Assembly: GCA_025846845.1 (NCBI GenBank)
Contig: JAOYTL010000001.1
Location: 744,001-808,000 of the forward strand
From: Alloboseaceae bacterium BT-24-1
GTDB taxonomy: Bacteria; Pseudomonadota; Alphaproteobacteria; Rhizobiales; Beijerinckiaceae
DNA: 64,000 nt
Reading direction: 5' to 3'
Shown one piece after another: positions 42,821 to 50,866 of this stretch; the stretch's first letter is position 1; the number at the start of each line of letters is the position of its first letter. A program made the position numbers and the translations under genes. The notes beneath the pieces were generated by a model. That model saw only the letters and a list, made by a program, of their open reading frames with translations, was not told where the DNA came from and did not search any database.

Positions 42821-44011
42821 TCACCGTTCCACCAGCGCCATGCGCTTGTTGTAGATATTCATGAAGAATGACGTCACCAGCGAGATGGTCAGATAGACCG
42901 CCATGGTGATGGCGACGACCTCGACTGCCTGGCCGGTCTGGTTCAACACCGTGCCGGTGAAGACCTGGACGAGGTCCGGGTAGCCGATCGCGACGGCGAG
43001 CGAGGAGTTCTTGGTCAGGTTGAGATAGTTCGAGGTCAGTGGCGGGATGATCACCCGCATCGCCTGCGGGATCACCACCAGCTTCAGCGTCGGGCCCGCC
43101 CGCAGGCCGAGCGCGTTGGCGGCCTCGGTCTGGCCTTTCGAGACGGCGAGGATGCCGGCGCGGACCACCTCGGCGATGAAGCCGGCGGTGTACGTCGTCA
43201 GACCGACGAGCAGCGCGACGAACTCCGGGAATATCTGGATGCCGCCACGCAGGTTGAAGCCGGCGAGTTCCGGATAGACGAAGGTGATCGGTCGGCCGGT
43301 GGCGAAATAGACCAGCAGCGGCAGGACAATGATCAGGCCAAGGGCAACCAGGCCGATCGGATACTGCTTGCCGGTCGCAGCCTGCTGCTTGCGAGCCCAG
43401 GAGCGGAAGACGAAGGTCGCGACCAGGCCGATCAGCAGCGCCCAGATGATCAGGTTGCCGCCGGGGCCGAACTGCGGATCGGGCACATAGAGGCCGCGAT
43501 TGTTGAGCAGGAAGCCGGCCGGAAGCTCGATCGACTGGCGCGGATTGGGCAGCGGCTTCAGCACCGCATTGTACCAGAAGAACAGCTGCAGCAGCAGCGG
43601 CAGATTGCGAATGACCTCGACATAGATCATCGCGAGCTTGGACACGATCCAGTTGCTCGACAGCCTGGCGACGCCGACGAAGAACCCGAGGAAGGTCGCG
43701 AGCACGATGCCGATCGAGGCAACGAGCAGCGTATTGAGCAGGCCGACCCAGAAGGCCTGGCCATAGGTGCTGCCCGATGCGCTGAAGGGGATCAGCTTCT
43801 GGTTGATGTCGAAGCCGGCCGCGTTGTGCCAGAAGCCGAAACCGGAGGCGATCTTCTGGGCTCGCAGGTTCTCGATCGCGTTCGAGGCCGCAGACCAGAT
43901 CAGGAAGCCGACCACGGCGAGCAGGGCGAACTGATAGACGTAACCCCTGATCTTGGGGTCGTAGAGCAACGAGGCTTTGCCCGGTTTGATCTCGGCGGAA
44001 GTAGTCGACAC
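42821..44011 (-). CDS. aapQ: General L-amino-acid ABC permease (AapQ type)
   Basis: This 396-residue membrane permease has the typical AapQ insert (IENLRAQKIASGFGFWHNAAGFDINQKLIPF, here read as ASGFGFWHNAAGFDIN and LIPFSASGSTYG) and the permease signature (EVVRAGILAVSKGQTEAANALGLRAGPTLKLVVIPQAMR). It should form the transmembrane heterodimer with AapM. The start is GTG at 44011. A 143-base gap to the binding-protein gene upstream leaves room for internal processing. Confidence 0.93.
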   Translation of the reverse strand: MSTTSAEIKPGKASLLYDPKIRGYVYQFALLAVVGFLIWSAASNAIENLRAQKIASGFGFWHNAAGFDINQKLIPFSASGSTYGQAFWVGLLNTLLVASIGIVLATFLGFFVGVARLSSNWIVSKLAMIYVEVIRNLPLLLQLFFWYNAVLKPLPNPRQSIELPAGFLLNNRGLYVPDPQFGPGGNLIIWALLIGLVATFVFRSWARKQQAATGKQYPIGLVALGLIIVLPLLVYFATGRPITFVYPELAGFNLRGGIQIFPEFVALLVGLTTYTAGFIAEVVRAGILAVSKGQTEAANALGLRAGPTLKLVVIPQAMRVIIPPLTSNYLNLTKNSSLAVAIGYPDLVQVFTGTVLNQTGQAVEVVAITMAVYLTISLVTSFFMNIYNKRMALVER

Positions 44012-44154
44012 GTCTGACGCCCTTCTGAGTGTTGGCGACCGAGGGTCCGGCAGCGACCCGAGCGGATCACTGCCGGCCCGTATTCTTATCCGGTTCGCCG
44101 GAACAAGACAGCTTTAAGGACCGATACGCGACGGGTGCCGCGCATCGGCGATTC

Positions 44155-45177
44155 TCACCGGATCGGCGGAGCGTATTGCAGGCCGCCCTTGGTCCAGAGC
44201 GCGTTCTGGCCGCGCGCGATCTTGAGCAGCGAACCCGAGCCGACATTGCGCTCGAAGCTCTCGCCATAATTGCCGACATGCTTGATGATGCGCAGGGCCC
44301 AGTCATTGGTCAGGCCCATCGGCTCGCCGAACTTGCCTTCGGTCCCGACGAGGCGCTTGATCTCCGGATTCTCCGATTTGAGCATCTCGTCGGCATTCGC
44401 CTTGGTGACGCCCAGTTCCTCGGCATTGACCATGGCGAAGAGCGACCATTTGACGATATCGAGCCAGACATCGTCGCCATGGCGTACGACGGGGCCGAGC
44501 GGCTCCTTCGAAATGATCTCCGGCAACACCATGTGATCGTCGGGATTCGAGAGCGTCAGGCGCTCGGCGTAAAGGCCCGAGGCATCGGTGGTGAAGGCGT
44601 CGCAGCGGCCGGCCTCATAGGCCTTGACCGTCTCCTGGTTGGAGGCGAAGGCGACGACCTCGTACTTGATCTTGTTGGCGCGGAAATAGTCGGCGAGGTT
44701 GAGTTCGGTCGTGGTGCCCTGCTGGGTACAGATCGAGGCACCGGCGAGCTTCAGCACGGAATCGACGCCGAGCTTCTTGCGGACCATGAAGCCCTGACCG
44801 TCGTAGTAATTGACGCCGGCGAAGTTCAGGCCGAGCGAGGTGTCGCGCGAGATCGTCCAGGTCGTGGTGCGCGACAGGAGATCGACCTCACCCGACTGCA
44901 GCGACGTGAAGCGGTCCTTGGCCGAGAGCGGAATGAACTTGACCTTGTTCGGATCGTTGAAGATCGCCGAAGCGACGGCGCGGCAGACGTCCACGTCCAT
45001 GCCGGCCCAATTGCCCTGCTGATCAGGGATGCCGAAACCGGCGAGACCGGTGCCGGAGCCGCAGAGCAAGATGCCGCGATTCTTGACCTGCGCCAGAGTG
45101 GTCGATTGTGCCAGCGCTCCGCTCGCGCATATGGCCGCGGTGACGGCGATGAGCGCCGCCCCAATGATTTGTTTCAT
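44155..45177 (-). CDS. aapJ: Amino-acid ABC periplasmic binding protein (AapJ type), copy 1
   Basis: This 340-residue solute-binding protein of family 3 has a signal peptide (cleavage near ASGALAQS) and the AapJ opening TLAQVKNRGILLCGSGTGLAGFGIPD. The ligand-gripping segments (PLSAKDRFTSLQSGEVDLLSRTTTW, ASICTQQGTTTELNLADYF, YEAGRCDAFTTDASGLYAERL) are conserved, and it ends NALWTKGGLQYAPPIR. It is the copy nearest the permease genes and so is most likely the main partner of AapQMP. Confidence 0.93.
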   Translation of the reverse strand: MKQIIGAALIAVTAAICASGALAQSTTLAQVKNRGILLCGSGTGLAGFGIPDQQGNWAGMDVDVCRAVASAIFNDPNKVKFIPLSAKDRFTSLQSGEVDLLSRTTTWTISRDTSLGLNFAGVNYYDGQGFMVRKKLGVDSVLKLAGASICTQQGTTTELNLADYFRANKIKYEVVAFASNQETVKAYEAGRCDAFTTDASGLYAERLTLSNPDDHMVLPEIISKEPLGPVVRHGDDVWLDIVKWSLFAMVNAEELGVTKANADEMLKSENPEIKRLVGTEGKFGEPMGLTNDWALRIIKHVGNYGESFERNVGSGSLLKIARGQNALWTKGGLQYAPPIR

Positions 45178-45188
45178 GGTTGTTCTGT

Positions 45189-45235
45189 CCCCTGTCTGGC
45201 GGAACGGGTTCTCCCCGCTCTCGGTTTGCTAGCAA
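45189..45235 (-). repeat. Duplicated leader upstream of binding-protein copy 1
   Basis: This 47-base segment just upstream of copy 1 matches the segment at 46355-46401 upstream of copy 2 at 37 of 47 positions without gaps, including the shared block GGCGGAACGGGTTC. The match outside the coding region shows that the gene was duplicated with its leader and suggests a conserved ribosome-site or regulatory element. Confidence 0.7.
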
Positions 45236-45328
45236 GCTCCAGGCCAGTCCCCGCCGGCCGCATTCTCCTCTTTCTTTGCCTGACGAAACGATCGAGCCGA
45301 TCCCGACGGCCCAGACACTAACAGAATC

Positions 45329-46348
45329 CTACCGGATCGGCGGCGCGTATTGTAATCCGCCCTTGGTCCACAGCGCATTCTGGCCACGTGACATCCTTAG
45401 CACCGAGCGACTGCCGACGGTGCGCTCGAAACTCTCGCCGTAATTTCCGACATGCTTGACGATCCGGTAGGCCCAGTCGTTGGCTAGGCCGAGGCCCTCA
45501 CCGAACTTGCCATCGACGCCGAGCAGGCGCCTGATTTCGGGATTGGTCGATCCTCGCATCTGGTCGACATTGGCCTTGGTCACGCCGAGTTCCTCGGCAT
45601 TCAGCATAGCGAAATGGACCCACCGCACCAGCTTGAACCATTGCGAGTCGTTATCGCGCGTCAAAGGGCCGAGCGGCTCCTTCGAGATGATCTCCACCAG
45701 AACCATGTGGTCGTCCGGTGCCGTCAGCTTCATGCGCTCGGCATAGAGGGACGAGGCATCCGTGGTGAAGGCATCGCAGCGACCGGCATCATAGGCCTTG
45801 AGCGTTTCCGGGCCGGTGTCGAAGGCGACGATCGTGTGCCTGAGATTGTTGGTCTTGAAGTAATCGACGACATTGAGCTCGGTCGTGGTGCCCCGCTGCA
45901 CGCAGATCGAAGCGCCGGCCAACTGCATCGCCGACATCACCCCGAGCTTGCGGCGTACCATCAGGCCCTGGCCGTCATAATAGTTGACGTTGGTGAAGAG
46001 CAGGCCGGGCGGCGTGTCATTCGTGATGGTCCAGCTCGAATTGCGAACGAGCACGTCGACCTCGCCCGCCAGGAGCGCCTTGAAGCGATCATTGGCCGAG
46101 AGCGGAATGAACTTCACCTTGGCGGGGTCATTGAAGATCGTCGCGGCGATGGCGCGGCAATATTCGACGTCGAGGCCGCTCCAGTTGCCCTGCGCATCGG
46201 GCGCGCCAAAGCCGATCAGGCCGGTGTTGGACCCGCAGTTCAGGACCCCGCGGCTCTTGATCTGAGCGAGAGTCTGTTGCGCCTGTGCACTAGCGACGCC
46301 AAAGGCAGCGGCGACGACGAGCAGCGCCGCGCTGATCACTCTGATCAT
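45329..46348 (-). CDS. Amino-acid ABC periplasmic binding protein, copy 2
   Basis: This 339-residue paralogue of AapJ has a signal peptide (cleavage near ASAQA-QQ). It shares the family blocks but differs at ligand-region positions (ALLAGEVDVLVRNSSWTITNDTPPG, AFDTGPETLKAYDAGRCDAFTTDASSLYAERM). It is the most diverged of the three copies. It lies between the other two and may broaden substrate range. Confidence 0.92.
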   Translation of the reverse strand: MIRVISAALLVVAAAFGVASAQAQQTLAQIKSRGVLNCGSNTGLIGFGAPDAQGNWSGLDVEYCRAIAATIFNDPAKVKFIPLSANDRFKALLAGEVDVLVRNSSWTITNDTPPGLLFTNVNYYDGQGLMVRRKLGVMSAMQLAGASICVQRGTTTELNVVDYFKTNNLRHTIVAFDTGPETLKAYDAGRCDAFTTDASSLYAERMKLTAPDDHMVLVEIISKEPLGPLTRDNDSQWFKLVRWVHFAMLNAEELGVTKANVDQMRGSTNPEIRRLLGVDGKFGEGLGLANDWAYRIVKHVGNYGESFERTVGSRSVLRMSRGQNALWTKGGLQYAPPIR

Positions 46349-46354
46349 GTACTT

Positions 46355-46401
46355 CCCCTGTCCGGCGGAACGGGTTCATCCCATTCTCGATAGGTTGGCA
46401 A
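46355..46401 (-). repeat. Duplicated leader upstream of binding-protein copy 2
   Basis: This is the partner of the element at 45189-45235 (37 of 47 positions identical). It starts 7 bases upstream of the copy 2 ATG, so it would be in the 5' untranslated leader of that gene. Confidence 0.7.
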
Positions 46402-46456
46402 ATCCCGGACCAAGCGCGGCCGGGCAAGCCACTTTTTCCAGTCGTTCAGAAAGAAT

Positions 46457-46485
46457 CGGGGCGGACGCCAGAAGCGCCCGCCCCG
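46457..46485 (-). terminator. Rho-independent terminator after binding-protein copy 3
   Basis: An 8-base GC stem (CGGGGCGG / CCGCCCCG) extends through one mismatch to three more pairs, closing on CAGAA, 10 bases past the copy 3 stop. On the minus strand it is followed by ATTCTTTCTG, a T-rich tail. This should lower read-through into copies 2 and 1 and the permease genes, giving excess copy 3 binding protein. Confidence 0.75.
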
Positions 46486-46494
46486 CATGGCTCC

Positions 46495-47520
46495 TTAGCG
46501 AACCGGCGGCGCGTATTGCAGGCCGCCCTTGGTCCACAGCGCGTTCTGGCCGCGAGCGATCTTCAGCAGCGAGCCCTGGCCGACATTCTTCTCGAAGCTC
46601 TCGCCGTAGTTGCCGACGTGCTTGACGATCCGATAGGCCCAATCGGCGGTCAGGCCGACGCTCTCACCGAACTTGCCCTCGGTCCCGAGCAGACGCTTGA
46701 TCTCGGGGTTGCTCGACTTCAGCATCTCGTCGACATTCGCCTTGGTCACGCCGAGTTCCTCGGCATTGAGCATGGCGTAGTGCACCCATTTGATCAGGCC
46801 GAACCACTGCCCGTCATTGTTGCGGGTCGACGGGCCGAGCGGCTCCTTCGAGATGATCTCGGGCAGGACCATGTGATCGTCCGGCGCGGTCAGCTTCAGG
46901 CGTTCCGCATAGAGGCCCGAAGCGTCGGTGGTGAAGGCGTCGCAACGGCCGGAATCATAGGCCTTGACGGTCTCGTCGGCCGAGGCGAAAGCGACGACCT
47001 CGTACTTCAGGTTGTTGGCGCGGAAGAAGTCGGCGAGGTTGAGCTCGGTCGTGGTGCCCTGCTGGGTGCAGACCGAGGCGCCATTGAGCTGCAGCGCTGA
47101 ATTCACGCCGAGCTTCTTGCGGACCAGGAAGCCCTGGCCGTCATAGTAGTTCACGCCGGTGAACAGCAGGCCGAGCGCGGTGTCGCGCGACATCGTCCAG
47201 GTCGAGTTGCGCACGAGCACGTCGACCTCGCCCGACTGCAGGGCCGTGAAGCGGTCCTTGGCCGAGAGCGGGATGAACTTCACCTTGGTCGGGTCGTTGA
47301 AGATCGCGGCCGCGATGGCGCGGCAATAATCAACGTCGAGCCCGGCCCAGTTGCCCTGCCCGTCCGGCACGCCAAAGCCGGCGAGACCGGTGTTGGAGCC
47401 GCAGTTCAGGATACCGCGGCTCTTGACCTGAGTAAGCGTTTGAGGCGCCTGCGCCTGCGCGCTCGCCGCTGCCAGCGCGAAGCCGAGGCCGGCGACAGCG
47501 GCTGCCATGAATTTCTTCAT
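46495..47520 (-). CDS. Amino-acid ABC periplasmic binding protein, copy 3
   Basis: This 341-residue paralogue has a signal peptide (cleavage near ASAQA-QAP). It is very close to copy 1 in the ligand blocks (PLSAKDRFTALQSGEVDVLVRNSTW, ASVCTQQGTTTELNLADFF), and its C-terminus is NALWTKGGLQYAPPVR. The start is ATG at 47520 with GGGAGAG upstream; the longer frame to 47673 is not supported. As the first gene of the run, with its own terminator, it is probably the most highly expressed copy. Confidence 0.94.
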   Translation of the reverse strand: MKKFMAAAVAGLGFALAAASAQAQAPQTLTQVKSRGILNCGSNTGLAGFGVPDGQGNWAGLDVDYCRAIAAAIFNDPTKVKFIPLSAKDRFTALQSGEVDVLVRNSTWTMSRDTALGLLFTGVNYYDGQGFLVRKKLGVNSALQLNGASVCTQQGTTTELNLADFFRANNLKYEVVAFASADETVKAYDSGRCDAFTTDASGLYAERLKLTAPDDHMVLPEIISKEPLGPSTRNNDGQWFGLIKWVHYAMLNAEELGVTKANVDEMLKSSNPEIKRLLGTEGKFGESVGLTADWAYRIVKHVGNYGESFEKNVGQGSLLKIARGQNALWTKGGLQYAPPVR

Positions 47521-47600
47521 TCTGATCTCTCCCATTGTTGCCCCGCCGGCGTCTGCCGGCCGGAACCTGCCGGTCACCGCATCGTCGCGACTTGATGTCT

Positions 47601-47629
47601 CGTTTCGATGCCGAAAATTTAAGCGAAAC
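47601..47629 (-). promoter_or_regulatory. AT-rich inverted repeat upstream of binding-protein copy 3
   Basis: GTTTCG and CGAAAC arms (47602-47607 and 47624-47629) enclose an AT-rich centre containing AAATTTAAG, with a second nested TTTCG/CGAAA pair. It lies about 85-110 bases upstream of the copy 3 ATG in the divergent gap with metC, where a promoter or operator is expected. This is inference from symmetry and base composition. Confidence 0.35.
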
Positions 47630-47729
47630 ACGGCTCCGGTCGATTGCCAGAGCCGCTCATGAGCGTCAAGCAAGGGCCCCCGTGCACCTGCCTCTTTTCA
47701 CTGCAGGCATCACATGCGACTTTCCGGAG

Positions 47730-47747
47730 GTGGTCAAGTGCGACCAC
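47730..47747. promoter_or_regulatory. Inverted repeat upstream of the metC-like gene
   Basis: GTGGTC-AAGTGC-GACCAC, with perfect 6-base arms, lies 36 bases before the lyase ATG. It could be an operator or a leader hairpin. I see no SAM-II riboswitch motif here. Confidence 0.3.
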
Positions 47748-47782
47748 AACCCATCCCCTCCCGCTCGCATCGCTCCCGGTTC

Positions 47783-48973
47783 ATGAAAAAGCTCTCGAAG
47801 CCCGAATTCGCGCGCCTGCGCGAGAAAACCCGTCTCGTCCTCGCCGGCCGCGACTCCACCGACAGCTACGGCTTCGTCAATCCGCCGATCGTGCGCGGCT
47901 CGACCGTGATCTATCCAAGCACCGAGGATTTCCTGGTCCGCAAGGCGCGCTACAGCTACGGCACCTCCGGCAGTCCCACGATCGACGCGCTGCTCGCCGC
48001 GGCCCACACGATGGAGGGCGGCGCCGGCGTGCTCGCCTGCTCGTCCGGCCTGCTCGCCTGCACCCTGCCCACCCTCGCCTTCCTGACCGCCGGCGACCAC
48101 TTTCTCGTGACCGACAGCGTCTACCATCCGATGCGCAATTTCTGCGAACGGATGCTGCCCCGCTACGGCGTCGAGGTCACCTATTACGACCCGCTCATCG
48201 GCGAAGGCATCGCCGAGCTGTTCAAGCCGAACACCAGGGCCGTCTGGACCGAGTCGCCGGGATCGCAGACCCTGGAGGTCCAGGACATCCCCGCGATCGT
48301 CGCGGCGGCCCATGCCCGCGACATCATGGTGATGATGGACAACACCTGGGCGACGCCGCTCCTGTTCGATGCGCACGCCTTCGGCGTCGATGTCTCGGTC
48401 CAGGCCGGGACGAAATACTATGCGGGGCATTCGGACGTGCTGATCGGGACGGTCTCGGCCCGCACGCCGGAACTCTACAGCCAGCTCCAGCGGACCTGGG
48501 ACGCACTCGGCGTGATCATCGCGCCCGAGGACGCCTATCTGACGCTGCGCGGCATCCGCACCCTCGCCATCAGGCTCAAGGAGCTGCAGCCAGCGGGGCT
48601 GGAGATGGCGAACTGGCTGGCCGCGCGGCCCGAGGTCGCCCGCATCCTGCATCCGGCCCTGCCTGATGATCCCGGCCATGCCATCTGGAAACGGGATTTC
48701 ACCGGCGCCTGTTCGCTGTTCTCGATCGAACTCGAGCCGGTCTCGATGAAGGCGGTCGCCGCCATGCTCGACGGGCTCACGCTGTTCGGCATGGGCGCGT
48801 CCTGGGGCGGCTATGAGAGCCTCGTGCTGCCGTTCGACTGCAGCCGCTATCGCACCGCGACCAAGCCCGGCTTCAAGGGCCCGACGATCCGCTTCCATAT
48901 CGGCCTGGAGGATCTGGAAGACCTCAAGGAGGATCTCGACGCCGGCTTTGCGCGGCTGAGAGCGGCGAGCTGA
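47783..48973 (+). CDS. metC: Cystathionine beta-lyase-type PLP enzyme
   Basis: This 396-residue Cys/Met-metabolism PLP enzyme probably cleaves cystathionine to homocysteine. The PLP-binding Lys211 is in AGTKYYAGHSD, with Asp186 in MMDNTWATP and the substrate phosphate/PLP loop in CSSGLLAC (86-93). Tyr59 and Gly60 in RYSYGTSGSPT match the beta-lyase subgroup. The start is ATG at 47783, since the frame upstream is not conserved-looking. An amino-acid binding-protein-like gene follows after 9 bases. Confidence 0.9.
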   Translation: MKKLSKPEFARLREKTRLVLAGRDSTDSYGFVNPPIVRGSTVIYPSTEDFLVRKARYSYGTSGSPTIDALLAAAHTMEGGAGVLACSSGLLACTLPTLAFLTAGDHFLVTDSVYHPMRNFCERMLPRYGVEVTYYDPLIGEGIAELFKPNTRAVWTESPGSQTLEVQDIPAIVAAAHARDIMVMMDNTWATPLLFDAHAFGVDVSVQAGTKYYAGHSDVLIGTVSARTPELYSQLQRTWDALGVIIAPEDAYLTLRGIRTLAIRLKELQPAGLEMANWLAARPEVARILHPALPDDPGHAIWKRDFTGACSLFSIELEPVSMKAVAAMLDGLTLFGMGASWGGYESLVLPFDCSRYRTATKPGFKGPTIRFHIGLEDLEDLKEDLDAGFARLRAAS

Positions 48974-48982
48974 GCGCTCGCC

Positions 48983-49693
48983 ATGGTGCCGGACGAGCCG
49001 ATCGTCTTCGCCTATCTCGACGAACCACCCTTCTGCTGGCCGGCAGCCGGAGGCGCTGCGCGTGGTTGCGATGTCGAACTCGCAGCCGCCGCCTTCCAGC
49101 AGCTCGGCATCACGGAGTTCGAGCAGCGGCTGACGACGTTCGCCGAGCTGCTGCCTGGTCTCGCCTCCGGGCGCTGGACGATGACCACGCCGCTCTTCGT
49201 CACGGCCGAGCGGCAAAAGCTGGTCGACTTCAGCCGGCCGGTCTGGTCGCTGGCCGACGGGCTGCTGGTGCGCGAGGCCGACCGCGCGCGGTTGACCGGC
49301 TATCGGGCCGTCGCCGGCGCCACAGCCCGCTTGGTGGTCGTGGGCGGGCAAGTCCAGGAGCAGGCCGGGCTCGCCGCCGGTATCGCTGCGGAGCGGGTCA
49401 TCCGTGTCGCGACCCAGGAAGAGGCCGTGGCTGCGGTTAGGAACGGCGACGCCGACGCCTATGCCAGCGTCGCCATGGCGCATCGCGGCTACCTTGCCCG
49501 TCAACCCGATGACAAGTTGACGGTCGTCACCGTGCCTGCCGACGAGGGCAGCTCGGCCGCCGGAGCCTTCGCTTTCGGCAAGCAGCATGCCGCTCTGCGG
49601 AAACGCTTCGACACGGCGCTCAACGGCCTCATCGGCAGCGATTGGCATCGCGCCATGATGACGCGCCACGGCTTCCCGGCCGGTGAATACTGA
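48983..49693 (+). CDS. Family 3 binding-protein-like protein lacking a signal peptide
   Basis: This 236-residue protein has the fold pattern of amino-acid binding proteins (FAYLDEPPFCWPA, GCDVELAAAAFQQLGI, ERQKLVDFSRPVW, EEAVAAVRNGDADAYASVAMAHRGYLAR) but begins directly with the first strand and has no export signal. It may be cytoplasmic, or the start may be wrong, although no upstream signal sequence fits in the 9-base gap after metC. A cytosolic ligand sensor coupled to the lyase is one possibility. Confidence 0.75.
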   Translation: MVPDEPIVFAYLDEPPFCWPAAGGAARGCDVELAAAAFQQLGITEFEQRLTTFAELLPGLASGRWTMTTPLFVTAERQKLVDFSRPVWSLADGLLVREADRARLTGYRAVAGATARLVVVGGQVQEQAGLAAGIAAERVIRVATQEEAVAAVRNGDADAYASVAMAHRGYLARQPDDKLTVVTVPADEGSSAAGAFAFGKQHAALRKRFDTALNGLIGSDWHRAMMTRHGFPAGEY

Positions 49694-49702
49694 AATCCTG
49701 CC

Positions 49703-50047
49703 TCAGCCCGGCGCGGAATTCGTGTCCTCGCCACGCGCCTTCGCGCGCAGCACGAATTGCAGATTGCGCAGGTAGACGAACACGCCGAAGCCCTGGCCGA
49801 TGATGAAGACCGGATCACGGCGATAGAGCGCGTAGATCAAAAGCAGCATGCCGCCGCCGATCGAGAACCACCAGAAGGTCATCGGCACGACCGAGCGCTG
49901 CGCCTTCTCGCTGGCGAGCCACTGCACCACGAAGCGCATCGTGAAAAGACCCTGCGCGACGACGCCGAGCAGGACCCACCAGTCGACACTGTTGACGAAG
50001 ACATCGTGGAAATAATTCCCGATCATGTTCTGCAGGTCGATGAGCAT
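49703..50047 (-). CDS. LAB_N domain membrane protein
   Basis: This 114-residue protein has three or four membrane segments and the lipid-A-disaccharide-synthase N-terminal (LAB_N) signature (WWVLLGVVAQGLFTMRFVVQWLASEKAQRS, in which VQWLASE is diagnostic, then VVPMTFWWFSIGGG). The start is ATG at 50047, overlapping the GT2 stop by one base (TGATG). It is typically paired with a dolichol-phosphate-mannose-synthase-like GT2 and a GT39 enzyme for lipid-linked sugar transfer. Confidence 0.92.
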   Translation of the reverse strand: MLIDLQNMIGNYFHDVFVNSVDWWVLLGVVAQGLFTMRFVVQWLASEKAQRSVVPMTFWWFSIGGGMLLLIYALYRRDPVFIIGQGFGVFVYLRNLQFVLRAKARGEDTNSAPG

Positions 50048-50820
50048 CAGCGCACCTCCGTCGCGATCTGCGGCACGCGCTTGCGGCGCCTGATCAGCCA
50101 CCAGACCCCGGCAAGGTCGAGAATGCCGACCCAGAGCCGGTCAAAGAAACCGTAATTCGAGACGCCGGTCAGGCGTTGGCGGTCGCGTACGTCGTGATGC
50201 AGCACGGCGAGGCCCTCGCGCACGACGAGCGCAGGCATGAAGCGATGCAACGCGTCGAAATAGGGCAGCGCCAGATAGGCCTCGCGCCGGAAGCATTTCA
50301 GGCCGCAGCCGGTGTCGCGCGTGGCGTCCTTGAGGACGGCGCCGCGGACCTTGTTGGCGATGCGCGACTGCATGCGCTTGAACCCTGTGTCCTTGCGGCC
50401 GACGCGCTGGCCCTGGACCAGACCGGCCGAGGCGCCTGCCGTCTCGAGCTGGGCCAGCATCGCCGGGATGAAGGACGGATCGTTCTGGCCGTCGCCGTCG
50501 AGGGTTGCGACAATCGGGGCGGTCGCTGCCCTGACACCGCTGCGTACCGCCGCCGACTGGCCGCAGGACTGCGCATGACGGACGACCCGCAGCCAGGGCC
50601 GGGTCGCGGCGAGTCCGGCGAGCGCAGCGGCGGTGCCGTCGCTCGAACCGTCATCGACATAGATCAGCTCGAAGACGCCGAGATCGGCGCAAGCGGCCTC
50701 GATGTCGCGGACCAGCGGCGCGATATTGCCCTCTTCGTTGCGCACCGGCACGACGATGCTGAGGCGGGGCTGGCCGGTTGCAGGCACAGGTTCGGTCACG
50801 GATTCCAAGTCTTTCTGCAT
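50047..50820 (-). CDS. GT2 glycosyltransferase (polyprenyl-phosphate sugar synthase type)
   Basis: This 257-residue transferase resembles dolichol-phosphate mannose synthase and ArnC. It has SIVVPVRNEEGNI, YVDDGSSDGT, the metal-binding TLDGDGQNDP and a C-terminal membrane-associated helix. ATG at 50820 is preferred over a TTG at 50832. It should make the polyprenyl-phosphate sugar used by the GT39 enzyme encoded just upstream. Confidence 0.9.
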   Translation of the reverse strand: MQKDLESVTEPVPATGQPRLSIVVPVRNEEGNIAPLVRDIEAACADLGVFELIYVDDGSSDGTAAALAGLAATRPWLRVVRHAQSCGQSAAVRSGVRAATAPIVATLDGDGQNDPSFIPAMLAQLETAGASAGLVQGQRVGRKDTGFKRMQSRIANKVRGAVLKDATRDTGCGLKCFRREAYLALPYFDALHRFMPALVVREGLAVLHHDVRDRQRLTGVSNYGFFDRLWVGILDLAGVWWLIRRRKRVPQIATEVR

Positions 50821-50866
50821 TGCGGCGCGCAAACTGCGTCAACCGCCACGGCGGAGCAAGCCTCGA

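Noticed and set aside
44089-44102. Small hairpin TCCGG-TTCG-CCGGA between binding-protein copy 1 and aapQ
   Set aside because: Only a 5-base stem and no T-run; could be a processing site but too weak to call a terminator.
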